Shown one piece after another: positions 27,984-36,590 of a stretch of 64,000 nucleotides of DNA (position 1 is its first letter; each line of letters starts with the position of its first letter). The stretch covers positions 3,038,001-3,102,000 of the forward strand of contig NZ_OW235315.1 of assembly GCF_934924865.1 (NCBI RefSeq). Direction: 5' to 3'. Position numbers and translations under genes: made by a program. The notes under the pieces are model-generated. The model was given only the letters and a program-made list of their open reading frames with translations, was not told the DNA's origin and ran no database searches. This DNA comes from Tepidibacter aestuarii. GTDB taxonomy: Bacteria > Bacillota > Clostridia > Peptostreptococcales > Peptostreptococcaceae.

Positions 27984-28718
27984 TTAAGACTTCACTTGTT
28001 TTAAAAATTTTATTGTTCTTTCATTTTTGGGATTATTAAAAATATCATCCGGCGAACCTTCTTCAACAATACTTCCACCATCCATAAATAAAACTCTATC
28101 TGCTACTTCTTTTGCAAATCTCATTTCATGAGTAACAATAATCATAGTAGTATGATTTTTTGCCAATCCTCTTATTACATCTAAAACTTCTCCTACAAGT
28201 TCAGGATCTAATGCAGATGTTGGTTCATCAAACAACATAATTTTAGGGCTTACAACCATAGCTCTACCAATTCCAACTCTTTGCTGCTGTCCTCCTGATA
28301 ATTTTGAAGGGTAGCTATCTTTTTTATCTATTAGTCCTATTTTCTCTAATATATCCAATGCAATCTTTTCTGCTTTTTTATAATCCATCTTTTTTACTAC
28401 AATCAATGGCTCAAGAATATTTTGCACTGCTGTTTTATTTTTAAAAAGATTATAGTTTTGGAATACCATAGATGTAACTTTTCTCAATTTATGTATTTGT
28501 TCTTTAGTTACATTTTTTGTATTTATCCTTAAATCTTCTATTTCAATTTCTCCTTTATCAGGAACTTCTAAATAATTTATACATCTAAGTAAAGTAGATT
28601 TTCCCGTACCTGAAGGACCAATTACTGCAACCACTTCACCTTTTTTAATTTCTAAATTAATTTCTTTTAGGACTTCTAATTTGTTAAATCTTTTATATAA
28701 ATTTTTAATTTTTATCAT
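27984..28718 (-). CDS. Polar amino-acid ABC transporter ATPase
   Basis: 244 residues with Walker [10 protein letters not shown], the signature [15 protein letters not shown], Walker [14 protein letters not shown] and H-loop IIVTHEM. It belongs to the GlnQ/TcyC family. Third transporter gene in a run binding protein, permease, ATPase, 11 bases after the permease. The operon starts with a PatB/MalY-type C-S lyase gene, which favours cystine or another sulfur amino acid as substrate (inference). Confidence 0.88.
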   Translation of the reverse strand: MIKIKNLYKRFNKLEVLKEINLEIKKGEVVAVIGPSGTGKSTLLRCINYLEVPDKGEIEIEDLRINTKNVTKEQIHKLRKVTSMVFQNYNLFKNKTAVQNILEPLIVVKKMDYKKAEKIALDILEKIGLIDKKDSYPSKLSGGQQQRVGIGRAMVVSPKIMLFDEPTSALDPELVGEVLDVIRGLAKNHTTMIIVTHEMRFAKEVADRVLFMDGGSIVEEGSPDDIFNNPKNERTIKFLKQVKS

Positions 28719-28729
28719 ATGAACACATC

Positions 28730-29398
28730 CTAATACGCTTTGGTCATCTTAATTTCTAATTTCTTTTGTAAGTATCCAAACAATGATATAACCACCCAAT
28801 ATATAATGATTACATCTGTAAAAGCTTCAAAAAATCTATAGGCTGCAGCTCCTTCCATTTGAGCTGTAGCCATTATTTCTGTTACCCCTAATGTAAAGGC
28901 AAGAGAAGAACCTTTTATAATATCAATAAAATTATTAGACAAAGCTGGTATAGCCACCCTTGCAGCTTGTGGTAAAATAACCCTTCTCATCGCCTGAAGA
29001 TAAGTCATTCCTATAGATAAAGCCCCTTCCATTTGTCCTTTATCTACAGATGATATTGCACCTCTAATTGTTTCAGACATATATGCTGAAGCGTTCAAAC
29101 TTAGTCCTATCACTGCAGTTGTAAAAGCATCCATTCCTTTTAAACTTGGGAATATCTGAACCAATCCAAAATATAAGAAAAACAGTTGCGCTATAAGAGG
29201 TGTGCCTCTAAAAAATGAAACATATACCCTTGTAATAGGATATAAAATTTTTATTTTAGTTTGAATAATTAATGAAACTATAATTGCAATCATCAATCCA
29301 AACACTAAAGATAACACAGACATTAAGAGGGTCACATGCAAATACTTTAACATTAACGGAAGTAGACCCAATGCAAAATCAAAACTGAAAACTTCCAT
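28730..29398 (-). CDS. Polar amino-acid ABC transporter permease
   Basis: About 222 residues with five or so helices. HisM/TcyB-type features: [20 protein letters not shown] and the EAA-loop region [29 protein letters not shown], which docks with the ATPase. The ATG at 29398 follows GGTGG; a GTG at 29416 lies upstream of that site. Same operon as its neighbours. Confidence 0.88.
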   Translation of the reverse strand: MEVFSFDFALGLLPLMLKYLHVTLLMSVLSLVFGLMIAIIVSLIIQTKIKILYPITRVYVSFFRGTPLIAQLFFLYFGLVQIFPSLKGMDAFTTAVIGLSLNASAYMSETIRGAISSVDKGQMEGALSIGMTYLQAMRRVILPQAARVAIPALSNNFIDIIKGSSLAFTLGVTEIMATAQMEGAAAYRFFEAFTDVIIIYWVVISLFGYLQKKLEIKMTKAY

Positions 29399-29427
29399 AT
29401 TTCTACCACCAATCACTTGCTAAATTA

Positions 29428-30246
29428 TTATTTTTTTGTTGTATCTAAATCAAACCACTTTTTAGATAGTTCACTTAGTGTCCCATCTTCATGCATTTCT
29501 TTAATGACTTTGCTAATATTTCCTGACATTTCTTTACCCTCTTCACTTTTTGTAAATGGATATGCATTGATTTCTGATCCTATTTCTGTATTTGCTCCCA
29601 TTAATTTTACATCTAGATTTCCTTGTTTAATAACTGTTTGAGATTTGATTGCTCCTTGCCAGCATGCATCTAGTCTTCCCATTTCCACTTCCTTTTCTAA
29701 AGGTGTCCCATCATAAAATGACATATCTAAATCAAGTTTATATTCTTCATTTAATGCTCTTAATGTTTTTTCTCCATTTCCACCTAACCAAGCTCCAACT
29801 TTTTTACCTTTAAGATCTTCTATTTTTTCATAAGTACTATCTTTTTTTACTATAAAATCATATTTACTATAAGCATATGGTTCAGTAAAATTATATTTTT
29901 CTTGTCTCTCTTTTGTAATAGACATTTGATGTGCCACTGTATCAATTTTACCAGCATCTAACAATCCAACCAATCCACTAAACTTTGATACTGTAAATTC
30001 AACCTTATATCCTGCTCTTTTTCCTATTTCATTCCAAACATCTACTTCAAATCCTTGGAGCTTATCATTTTCCTTAAAACACCATGGACTATATGTACCA
30101 CCAGTTCCCACTCTTATTACTTTTTCAGTCTCTTGTGATGTGCTTTCATCAGCTTTTACATCTTCTGTTGTATTACATCCTGCAAATAACATAGTAGTCA
30201 TTAATACTACTACTAACAATATTGCTGCTTTCATCTTTTTAAACAT
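29428..30246 (-). CDS. Amino-acid ABC transporter substrate-binding lipoprotein
   Basis: 272 residues. The lipoprotein signal ends LFAGC (Cys24). The PF00497 binding fold shows IRVGTGGTYSPWCFKENDKLQGFEVDV, FSGLVGLLDAGKIDTVAHQMSITKER, FTEPYAYSKYDFIVKK and IEDLKGKKVGAWLG. The look is TcyA/cystine-like but the ligand is not proven. It lies 47 bases after the lyase stop and just before the permease. Confidence 0.87.
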   Translation of the reverse strand: MFKKMKAAILLVVVLMTTMLFAGCNTTEDVKADESTSQETEKVIRVGTGGTYSPWCFKENDKLQGFEVDVWNEIGKRAGYKVEFTVSKFSGLVGLLDAGKIDTVAHQMSITKERQEKYNFTEPYAYSKYDFIVKKDSTYEKIEDLKGKKVGAWLGGNGEKTLRALNEEYKLDLDMSFYDGTPLEKEVEMGRLDACWQGAIKSQTVIKQGNLDVKLMGANTEIGSEINAYPFTKSEEGKEMSGNISKVIKEMHEDGTLSELSKKWFDLDTTKK

Positions 30247-30293
30247 ATAAATCCTCCTCTTTTTATAATGTATTCTTCATCTATGCTTTTTTC

Positions 30294-31475
30294 TTATAGA
30301 TGATTGTCTATAGATTTTTTCAACCTACTTAGTCCTTCTTTCAATATAGATTGTGGACAAGCAATATTTATTCTTACAAAACCTTCTCCTTCTTTCCCAT
30401 ATGTATATCCTTGATTTAATATTAACTTTCCTTTGTTAAAAATAATATTTTCTAAATCATTTTTATTCAATCCTAATTTTCTTAAATCTAGCCATACTAA
30501 ATATGTTGCTTCAGGTTGAATCACATTTACATTAGGAATATTCTCTTCTATGTATTTTGTCAAATAACTTAAATTTTGTTCTAAATATACCAAAAGATGA
30601 TCTAACCATTCTTCTCCATGTCTATAAGCTGCTTCTAATGCTTCTATTCCAAATGTATTTGGCTTTGAAATACCACAGCTTTCTCTTTCTTTTAAGAACT
30701 TGTTTCTTATTATTTCATTTGTGATAATAATATTTGAAGTCTGAAGACCTGCAATATTAAAAGTCTTACTCGGCGCTGTACAAACAATTGTATTTTGAGC
30801 AAATTCCTCACTTATTGAAGCAAAAGGCGTATGCTTATGACCTTTTAATACTAAATCAGCATGAATTTCATCAGACACAAGTATTATATTGTTTTTTATA
30901 CAAATCTCTCCAAGCCTTTTTAATTCTTCTTTACTCCACACTCTTCCTACTGGATTATGAGGACTACATAAAAACATAAGTTTTACCTTACCATCAATTT
31001 TTTTCTCTAAATCATCAAAATCCATTACATATTTTGTTCCATCAAACTTCAAAGGATTATCAACTACATCACATCCATTATTTTTAACTGATTTAAAAAA
31101 TGGTGGGTATATAGGAGATTGAATGATTACTTTATCTCCATGATTTGTTAATGCTTTTAATATAATATTTAATGCTGGAACAACCCCTGGTGTAAATACA
31201 ATCCATTCTTTTTTTATATCCCAATTGTGACGATACTTCATCCAATAAATCACTGCGTCATAATAAGTATCATATCCTCCAGCATATCCAAAAATACCGT
31301 GAATCCCCCTATTAATAATTGCATCCATTACACACTGTGGTGATTTAAAATCCATATCTGCTACCCATAAAGGTAGTAAATCTTTATCCAAAATCCCAAA
31401 CCGTTCTTCTAATCCATCCCATTTTAAACAATTTGTATTTAAACGATTAATTACTTCATCAAAATTATATTTCAT
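30294..31475 (-). CDS. patB: PLP-dependent C-S lyase/aminotransferase, MalY/PatB family
   Basis: 393 residues. Fold type I PLP enzyme with the MalY/PatB signatures LLPLWVADMDFKSPQCV, GIFGYAGGYDTYYDAVIYWMKYRHNW, FLCSPHNPVGRVWSKEEL, SDEIHADLVL and the PLP-binding Lys in APSKTFNIAGLQTSN. Family members cleave cystathionine or cystine to thiol, pyruvate and ammonia. First gene before the amino-acid ABC importer genes, consistent with import and breakdown of a sulfur amino acid. The 268-base gap upstream holds no gene, only the hydF terminator. Confidence 0.87.
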   Translation of the reverse strand: MKYNFDEVINRLNTNCLKWDGLEERFGILDKDLLPLWVADMDFKSPQCVMDAIINRGIHGIFGYAGGYDTYYDAVIYWMKYRHNWDIKKEWIVFTPGVVPALNIILKALTNHGDKVIIQSPIYPPFFKSVKNNGCDVVDNPLKFDGTKYVMDFDDLEKKIDGKVKLMFLCSPHNPVGRVWSKEELKRLGEICIKNNIILVSDEIHADLVLKGHKHTPFASISEEFAQNTIVCTAPSKTFNIAGLQTSNIIITNEIIRNKFLKERESCGISKPNTFGIEALEAAYRHGEEWLDHLLVYLEQNLSYLTKYIEENIPNVNVIQPEATYLVWLDLRKLGLNKNDLENIIFNKGKLILNQGYTYGKEGEGFVRINIACPQSILKEGLSRLKKSIDNHL

Positions 31476-31688
31476 AAATAACCCTTTCTTTCATCCTTAA
31501 GAATATTTTCGATATATATATTTACTATTTTTGCCAATGATGCAAATTCAATTATAACTTACGATTCTAAAATAATCCAATAGAATTCCTTTATTTTACA
31601 CACCTGTATTATAGAACAGTTTTATGCTAATATACTTCATATTTTCATATTAGAACTTCCTTTTAATATTTTTCTTGGGAAGACAATA

Positions 31689-31728
31689 AAAAAAACCTAG
31701 ATCTTGTTTATACAAAATCTAGGTATCT
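31689..31728 (-). terminator. Terminator of the hydE-hydF operon
   Basis: ACCTAGATTTTGTATAAACA pairs imperfectly to AAGATCTAGGT, followed by TTTTTTTT on the minus strand. Confidence 0.82.
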
Positions 31729-31743
31729 ACCAAATATTTTTAT

Positions 31744-32976
31744 TTACTCTCCAATATAAAGTGCTTTTGCAACTGGGAATGGATCAAGTGCTCTTTCTAA
31801 AACTCCAGTTATATGACCTATTAATATTCCATAATTGACAATAGGAGTCTTGTTTTCTCTAGCCTGCATAACCCTAAACTCCATCTCCTTAGGATTTAGC
31901 ATACATCCACCACAGTGAACTATTAAGCTGTACTTTTTCATTTCATCTGGCTCTGGATAGTTAACACCAGAAGTCCATTCAAAGTTTAGATTCTTACCAC
32001 ACATACCCTCTATCCATTTAGGAATTTTATCTCTTCCTATATCTCCTTCTTGTCTATGGTGAGTACATCCCTCACATATTAAAACATTATCATTTTCTTT
32101 TAATTTTTCTATTTGCTTAACTCCAAGAACAAGTTCTTCTAAATCTGCCTTGTATCTTGCGTATAGTATTGAAAATGACGTCATAGGTATATCCTTTGGG
32201 GTCAACTTATCTACCTTTTCGAAAGCCTGTGAGTCTGTTATAACTATCTTCGGCTTTTTGTTAAGACCTTTAAGAGTTGCTTCAAGCTCTGTTTCTCTTG
32301 TTATTATTGCTATTGAGCCATGGTCTATTATATCTCTTGTAGTTTGCTGTTGAGGAAGTATTAATCTTCCTTTTGGAGCTGCCTTATCTATAGGCGTAAC
32401 TAAAACCACATAATCATTTGGCTCTATTAAATCTCCTACTATCTTCTTTTCAACATCAGTATTTGGAGAATGCTTTATAATTAAATTTTTAAGCTCATCT
32501 ATTCCTTCCCTAGTCTTTGAACTTACATTTGTAAACTCAATCCCAAGCTCACCTTCTATATTTCTTATTTCTTCATCTGATAAATTCTTTTTATCAGACT
32601 TATTTATAACCCCAACTACTGGTATCTTTTTATCATTTATTCTATCTAAAGTCTCTTTATCAAAATCAGTTACTCCATCCACTGCACTTATAACTAGCAC
32701 TGCAAGCTCAGTTTTATTTAATACCTGAAGCGTCTTTTTTACCCTAAGCTCACCTAAATCTCCCTCATCATCAATACCTGCTGTATCTATTAAAACAACA
32801 GGTCCTATTGGAAGTATTTCCATAGCTTTATAAACAGGGTCTGTAGTAGTTCCCGCAACATTTGAAACCAAAGCTATATCTTGATTAGTAAGTGCATTTA
32901 TAAGGCTTGACTTCCCTGCATTTCTTCTTCCAAATATAGATATGTGTAGTCTATTACTTCTCGGTGTTTGCTGCAT
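31744..32976 (-). CDS. hydF: [FeFe]-hydrogenase maturation GTPase HydF
   Basis: Scaffold that assembles the diiron subcluster made by HydE and HydG and passes it to the hydrogenase. 410 residues. The N-terminal GTPase has GRRNAGKS (16-23), DTAGIDDEG and NKSD. The C-terminal FeS-binding domain has CEGCTHHRQEGDIGRDKIP and HCGGCMLNP, the conserved Cys/His set. The ATG follows GGAGGTG and overlaps the hydE stop by 23 bases. Confidence 0.94.
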   Translation of the reverse strand: MQQTPRSNRLHISIFGRRNAGKSSLINALTNQDIALVSNVAGTTTDPVYKAMEILPIGPVVLIDTAGIDDEGDLGELRVKKTLQVLNKTELAVLVISAVDGVTDFDKETLDRINDKKIPVVGVINKSDKKNLSDEEIRNIEGELGIEFTNVSSKTREGIDELKNLIIKHSPNTDVEKKIVGDLIEPNDYVVLVTPIDKAAPKGRLILPQQQTTRDIIDHGSIAIITRETELEATLKGLNKKPKIVITDSQAFEKVDKLTPKDIPMTSFSILYARYKADLEELVLGVKQIEKLKENDNVLICEGCTHHRQEGDIGRDKIPKWIEGMCGKNLNFEWTSGVNYPEPDEMKKYSLIVHCGGCMLNPKEMEFRVMQARENKTPIVNYGILIGHITGVLERALDPFPVAKALYIGE

Positions 32977-34285
32977 TCTTATACACCTCCATGTCTATTT
33001 TTAAATAAGATGGAAACTCTCTACTTGCTCCCGTTACTGCATCATATGCAGATTTTAAATCAACCATATTTTTATCTGAATATATTTGATAATTATATCT
33101 GTACTTAGCTGGAGTATTTATAAGCATTATAGTATTAGCTCCAGCCTTTAGAGCCTCTGCTTGAAGGTCTGAATCTATCGATGCAAGTGCAGTAGTAGCT
33201 GGCAAGAATACTCTCTTACATACAAGCCTTGTAACAGCAACCGCTTTTAAAGTCATATCTACATCTCCAGTTGGATAATTTTCAAGAGGAGTTCCTTTTG
33301 CAGGTATAAAAGGTCCTATTCCTATCATATTAATACCCATGTCCTTAAAGTAAAGTATATCATTTGCAATATCTTCTTCTCTTTGACCTGGAAGACCTAT
33401 TATACATCCTGAACCATTTAAATATCCAAGTTCTTTTAACCAACTAGAACATTCTTTTCTATGATTTATATCATCATCTGGATGGATATAATTAAATATT
33501 TCTTCATTTGTAGTCTCTATTTTAAGAAGATAGTTATTAGCTCCAAGCTCTTTGAAGTATTCATAATCTTCTCTTGGTCGCTCACCTAAGCTTAAAGTTA
33601 TCTTCATTCCAGTTTCCTTTTTCACCCTAGTTATTAAATTAGCTATTCTATCCCTAGTCCACCAAGCATCTTCTCCAGATTGAAGTATTACAGTCTTTAT
33701 TCCTATATCATTAAGAGAATGAACAACCTCCATTATCTCATCCTCAGTCATTCTATATCTTTGAAGATCATTAAGATTTCTTCTTACTCCACAATACTTA
33801 CAGTCTTTTTTGCAGTAATTAGAAAACTCAATAGCCCCTCTTATATCTACAACATCTCCAACAATCTTCTTTCTCATCTCATCAGCAGCCTTAAAAAGAG
33901 CTTCCTTCTCAGCCTTTCTATCTGTTTTAAGAAGAAGAACTATATCAGAATGAGTAAGCTCTTTGCCATCCTCTATCTTTTTAAGAACATCTAAAAACTC
34001 ATCTCTTATTATACTGTTTTTAAGTCTATCTATAAGACCTGTAAGTCTTTCTGGCTTTTCCTCATATATACCTCTTATAGTTATATCATTTTCTCTTAAA
34101 TACTTTTCACTTATGCCCCTATCCTTGTCCTCAACCTTTATAGCTATAGCACAAACCGAACCATACTCAGCAGGAGCAGGAACCAAAGAAGTCTTAATCC
34201 CCTTATCCTTTAACAACTTATCTCCCCTTAACATATGATTAGTAGACCCAGCCATTATAAGAAAGTATTTCTTATCTTTATCCAT
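32954..34285 (-). CDS. hydE: HydE radical-SAM maturase with N-terminal DUF3343 domain
   Basis: 443 residues, longer than the usual HydE of about 350. Residues 1-80 (YFLIMAGSTNHMLRGDKLL, then TSLVPAPAEYGSVCAIAIKV, DITIRGIYEE) match DUF3343, a small domain proposed to carry sulfur or selenium, with its Cys at 45. Residues from about 90 are HydE: the radical-SAM triad C158xxxC162xxC165 in NYCKKDCKYCGVRR, GEDAWW, IIGLPGQREED and GIGPFIPAKGTP. HydE makes the organometallic precursor of the H-cluster. GGTGGAGG precedes the ATG, so the extension is translated. Followed by hydF. Confidence 0.92.
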   Translation of the reverse strand: MDKDKKYFLIMAGSTNHMLRGDKLLKDKGIKTSLVPAPAEYGSVCAIAIKVEDKDRGISEKYLRENDITIRGIYEEKPERLTGLIDRLKNSIIRDEFLDVLKKIEDGKELTHSDIVLLLKTDRKAEKEALFKAADEMRKKIVGDVVDIRGAIEFSNYCKKDCKYCGVRRNLNDLQRYRMTEDEIMEVVHSLNDIGIKTVILQSGEDAWWTRDRIANLITRVKKETGMKITLSLGERPREDYEYFKELGANNYLLKIETTNEEIFNYIHPDDDINHRKECSSWLKELGYLNGSGCIIGLPGQREEDIANDILYFKDMGINMIGIGPFIPAKGTPLENYPTGDVDMTLKAVAVTRLVCKRVFLPATTALASIDSDLQAEALKAGANTIMLINTPAKYRYNYQIYSDKNMVDLKSAYDAVTGASREFPSYLKIDMEVYKNAANTEK

Positions 34286-34430
34286 ACAATTCCTCCACCG
34301 ATATTTGTCTTAATAATATTCATCAATTTATTCTTTACTATTAGATGTTTTGCTTTTATGTCTTTATTTCCTATCTCTTTATTTTTAAGATTTTCTTATA
34401 TAACAATACTTTATACATAGTACATATTCT

Positions 34431-34632
34431 AAAAATGAAGCTTATTAAAATGTTAGCGAATTTTTAAATATTTATAAATAAAACTTGTATTACATCGTTT
34501 GAATATACGTTAAGAAAGTTCGTTGTCTGACCGTAAGGGAGTTTAGAACTTTTAGTATATTCAATAAGGTGTAGTACTTAGTTTTATTATAAATATTTAA
34601 TTATGAGCGGTATTTTAATAAGCTTCATTTTT
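34431..34632. repeat. 202-bp palindromic element, copy 1, inside the hydG terminator
   Basis: Perfect 21-bp terminal arms (AAAAATGAAGCTTATTAAAA plus T at the left, complement at the right) enclose a 160-bp imperfectly palindromic core. The arms plus TTTTT form an intrinsic terminator just after hydG (minus strand). The core matches copy 2 (56542-56743); the arms do not. Confidence 0.85.
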
Positions 34633-34666
34633 CATTCAACCACATAGTATTCTTTACATAAGTATC

Positions 34667-36040
34667 TTAGAAATAAAGATCCTTCTCTCCTGCCTCTATT
34701 CTCTCAAGTCTCTTCAATGTCTCAGTCTTAACCTTCTCATCATCTATTTTCTCTATCTCAGCCTTAAGTAATTCTTCACCCATTTTTTTAGTATCATCAG
34801 ATGCTACATTAACTAAATTTTCTTTAAATGTAAGTATTGCATTAGGTTGGCAAAATTCATGTATATGAGCATCCTTTGCAAGTTCCATAAATGCCTCTCC
34901 TGTTCTATTGTTTCTATAGCACGCAGTACAGAAACTTGGCAGGTGACCTTGCTTACATACAACCCTTAGAATTTCATCTAGACCTCTCTCATCATTTCCT
35001 TCAAACTGCTTAGCTTCTCTATCGTCTTCCTCGTACCCACCAGGATTTGTCTTAGAACCTGCTGACATTTGAGATACTCCTAGTTCAAGTAGTTCATCTC
35101 TTAAGCCTGCACTTTCTCTTGTAGACATTATTATTCCAGTATACGGAACAGCTAATCTATATACAGCAACTATCTTCTTAAAATCACTATCACTTACTGG
35201 ATATGGTGTTTCTTCAAGAGCTGAACCAATTGCTGGTCTAAGTCTTGGAACAGATATTGTATGAGGTCCTACATTATACTTATTATCTAGATATTCAGAA
35301 TGTATAAGAGTTGATAGAACATCAAATTTATAATCATAAAGTCCAAGTAATACACCTATGCCTACATCATCAATACCTGCTTCAAAAGCTCTTTCAATAG
35401 CAGTCAATCTATAATCGTAATCTGACTTTGATCCACTTACATGCATCTTCTTATAAGTAGGTCTATGATAAGTCTCTTGGAATATTTGATAAGTTCCTAT
35501 TCCAACATCTTTAAGCTTTTTGAATTCTTCAACTTCAAGAGGCGCACAATTTACATTTATTCTTCTTATATCTACATTGTCATATACAGCTTGAACAGAT
35601 TCAACTATATGATCTATATGAGTAACTCTTTTATCTTCACCACATACCATAAGTATTCTTTTGTGACCTTGCTTTTCTATTGCACTTGCTTCTTCTACAA
35701 CCTCACTTGGACAAAGAGTTCTTCTATGTAATTCCTTGTTATGTACTCTAAATCCACAGTATAGGCAGTTGTTAGTACACTCATTACTAGTATAAAGAGG
35801 TGCAAACATTACTATTCTATTTCCATATATTTTTTCTTTTATGTATTTAGCAGCCTCAAACATCTTATTTAAAACTTCTTCATCATTAACCTGAAGTAAA
35901 GCAGCAGCTTCTGTTGATGTAAGTCCAAAACAATCCTTTGATTTTTCTATTATATTTAAAACATCTTGTTTAGATACGCACTTTGCATCCTCAAGAATAT
36001 TATTTATTTTTTCCTCATTAATTATATTTAAAGTATTCAT
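34667..36040 (-). CDS. hydG: [FeFe]-hydrogenase maturase HydG
   Basis: Radical-SAM tyrosine lyase that supplies the CO and CN ligands of the H-cluster. 457 residues. N-terminal triad C88xxxC92xxC95 in NECTNNCLYCGFR; C-terminal auxiliary cluster ligands in FCTACYRNNRTGEAF plus a later Cys in HEFCQPNA (CX2CX22C). GGGGAGG precedes the ATG. It lies 16 bases after the TM1266-type gene and is separated from hydE by a large hairpin element. Confidence 0.95.
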   Translation of the reverse strand: MNTLNIINEEKINNILEDAKCVSKQDVLNIIEKSKDCFGLTSTEAAALLQVNDEEVLNKMFEAAKYIKEKIYGNRIVMFAPLYTSNECTNNCLYCGFRVHNKELHRRTLCPSEVVEEASAIEKQGHKRILMVCGEDKRVTHIDHIVESVQAVYDNVDIRRINVNCAPLEVEEFKKLKDVGIGTYQIFQETYHRPTYKKMHVSGSKSDYDYRLTAIERAFEAGIDDVGIGVLLGLYDYKFDVLSTLIHSEYLDNKYNVGPHTISVPRLRPAIGSALEETPYPVSDSDFKKIVAVYRLAVPYTGIIMSTRESAGLRDELLELGVSQMSAGSKTNPGGYEEDDREAKQFEGNDERGLDEILRVVCKQGHLPSFCTACYRNNRTGEAFMELAKDAHIHEFCQPNAILTFKENLVNVASDDTKKMGEELLKAEIEKIDDEKVKTETLKRLERIEAGEKDLYF

Positions 36041-36056
36041 ATCGAAAACCTCCCCA

Positions 36057-36302
36057 TTATTTTTGTGTTAAAGCACTTTTTACACTAACTCCTTCAAGCC
36101 TTCCAAGCCTTCCCGTTAAAGCCCCTATTTCATCATTAGTACCATCTACTATTATAGATATAACACTCAAATTCTTTTCTTTATAAGGTATTCCCATTCT
36201 TCCAACTACAATCTCAGCATGTTTACTAAGTAACTTATTTACACTTTCAATGCTATCCCTATTCTCAACTAAAATACCAATTACTCCAATTCTTTTATTC
36301 AT
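36057..36302 (-). CDS. TM1266-type iron-only hydrogenase system regulator
   Basis: 81 residues, ACT/NikR-C-like ferredoxin fold: RIGVIGILVENRDSIESVNKLL, IVVGRMGIPYKEKNLSVISIIVDG, IGALTGRLGRLEGVSVKSAL. This family is consistently found next to HydEFG and is presumed to regulate hydrogenase maturation; its mechanism is not established. AGAGAGG precedes the ATG. First gene before hydG, behind a leader with an intrinsic terminator. Confidence 0.88.
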   Translation of the reverse strand: MNKRIGVIGILVENRDSIESVNKLLSKHAEIVVGRMGIPYKEKNLSVISIIVDGTNDEIGALTGRLGRLEGVSVKSALTQK

Positions 36303-36330
36303 GTAAATACCTCTCTTTCAGTCTAAGAAT

Positions 36331-36364
36331 ATAAAAAAGCCCTCCTTAAAAGATAAGGAAAGCT
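36331..36364 (-). terminator. Leader terminator (possible attenuator) before the TM1266-type gene
   Basis: AGCTTTCCTTA pairs with TAAGGAGGGCT and is followed by TTTTTTAT, ending about 30 bases before the start codon. Upstream lies a purine-rich leader with GGTGAGAGGGTG (about 36377-36391) and a TTGATG/CATCAA hairpin. A terminator ahead of the first gene suggests conditional read-through. I could not match a known riboswitch. Confidence 0.7.
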
Positions 36365-36549
36365 CATAATTTTAATATCACCCTCTCACCTTTTACTCAG
36401 ATATAACTCCTCGTAATTAGAATTTTTTATACTCTCCTCTTGATGAATAAATCCATCAATTAGATTTAGATTATTATGTTAATAATATTGTCAAAATAAT
36501 TACAAATCATTTTGTAACTATTTTCATAATACTATTAGATATTTTATTA

Positions 36550-36578
36550 AAGAGGCCAATATTTAATTGACCTCTTTA
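36550..36578 (-). terminator. Terminator of the hydrogenase structural operon
   Basis: AAAGAGGTCAAT and ATTGGCCTCTTT, just after the hydA stop. Confidence 0.8.
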
Positions 36579-36590
36579 TATATTATGCTT

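Noticed and set aside
36303..36590. Tetrahydrofolate or glycine riboswitch in the hydG-operon leader
   Set aside because: A GGAGAGTA start is reminiscent, but the remaining conserved segments are missing.
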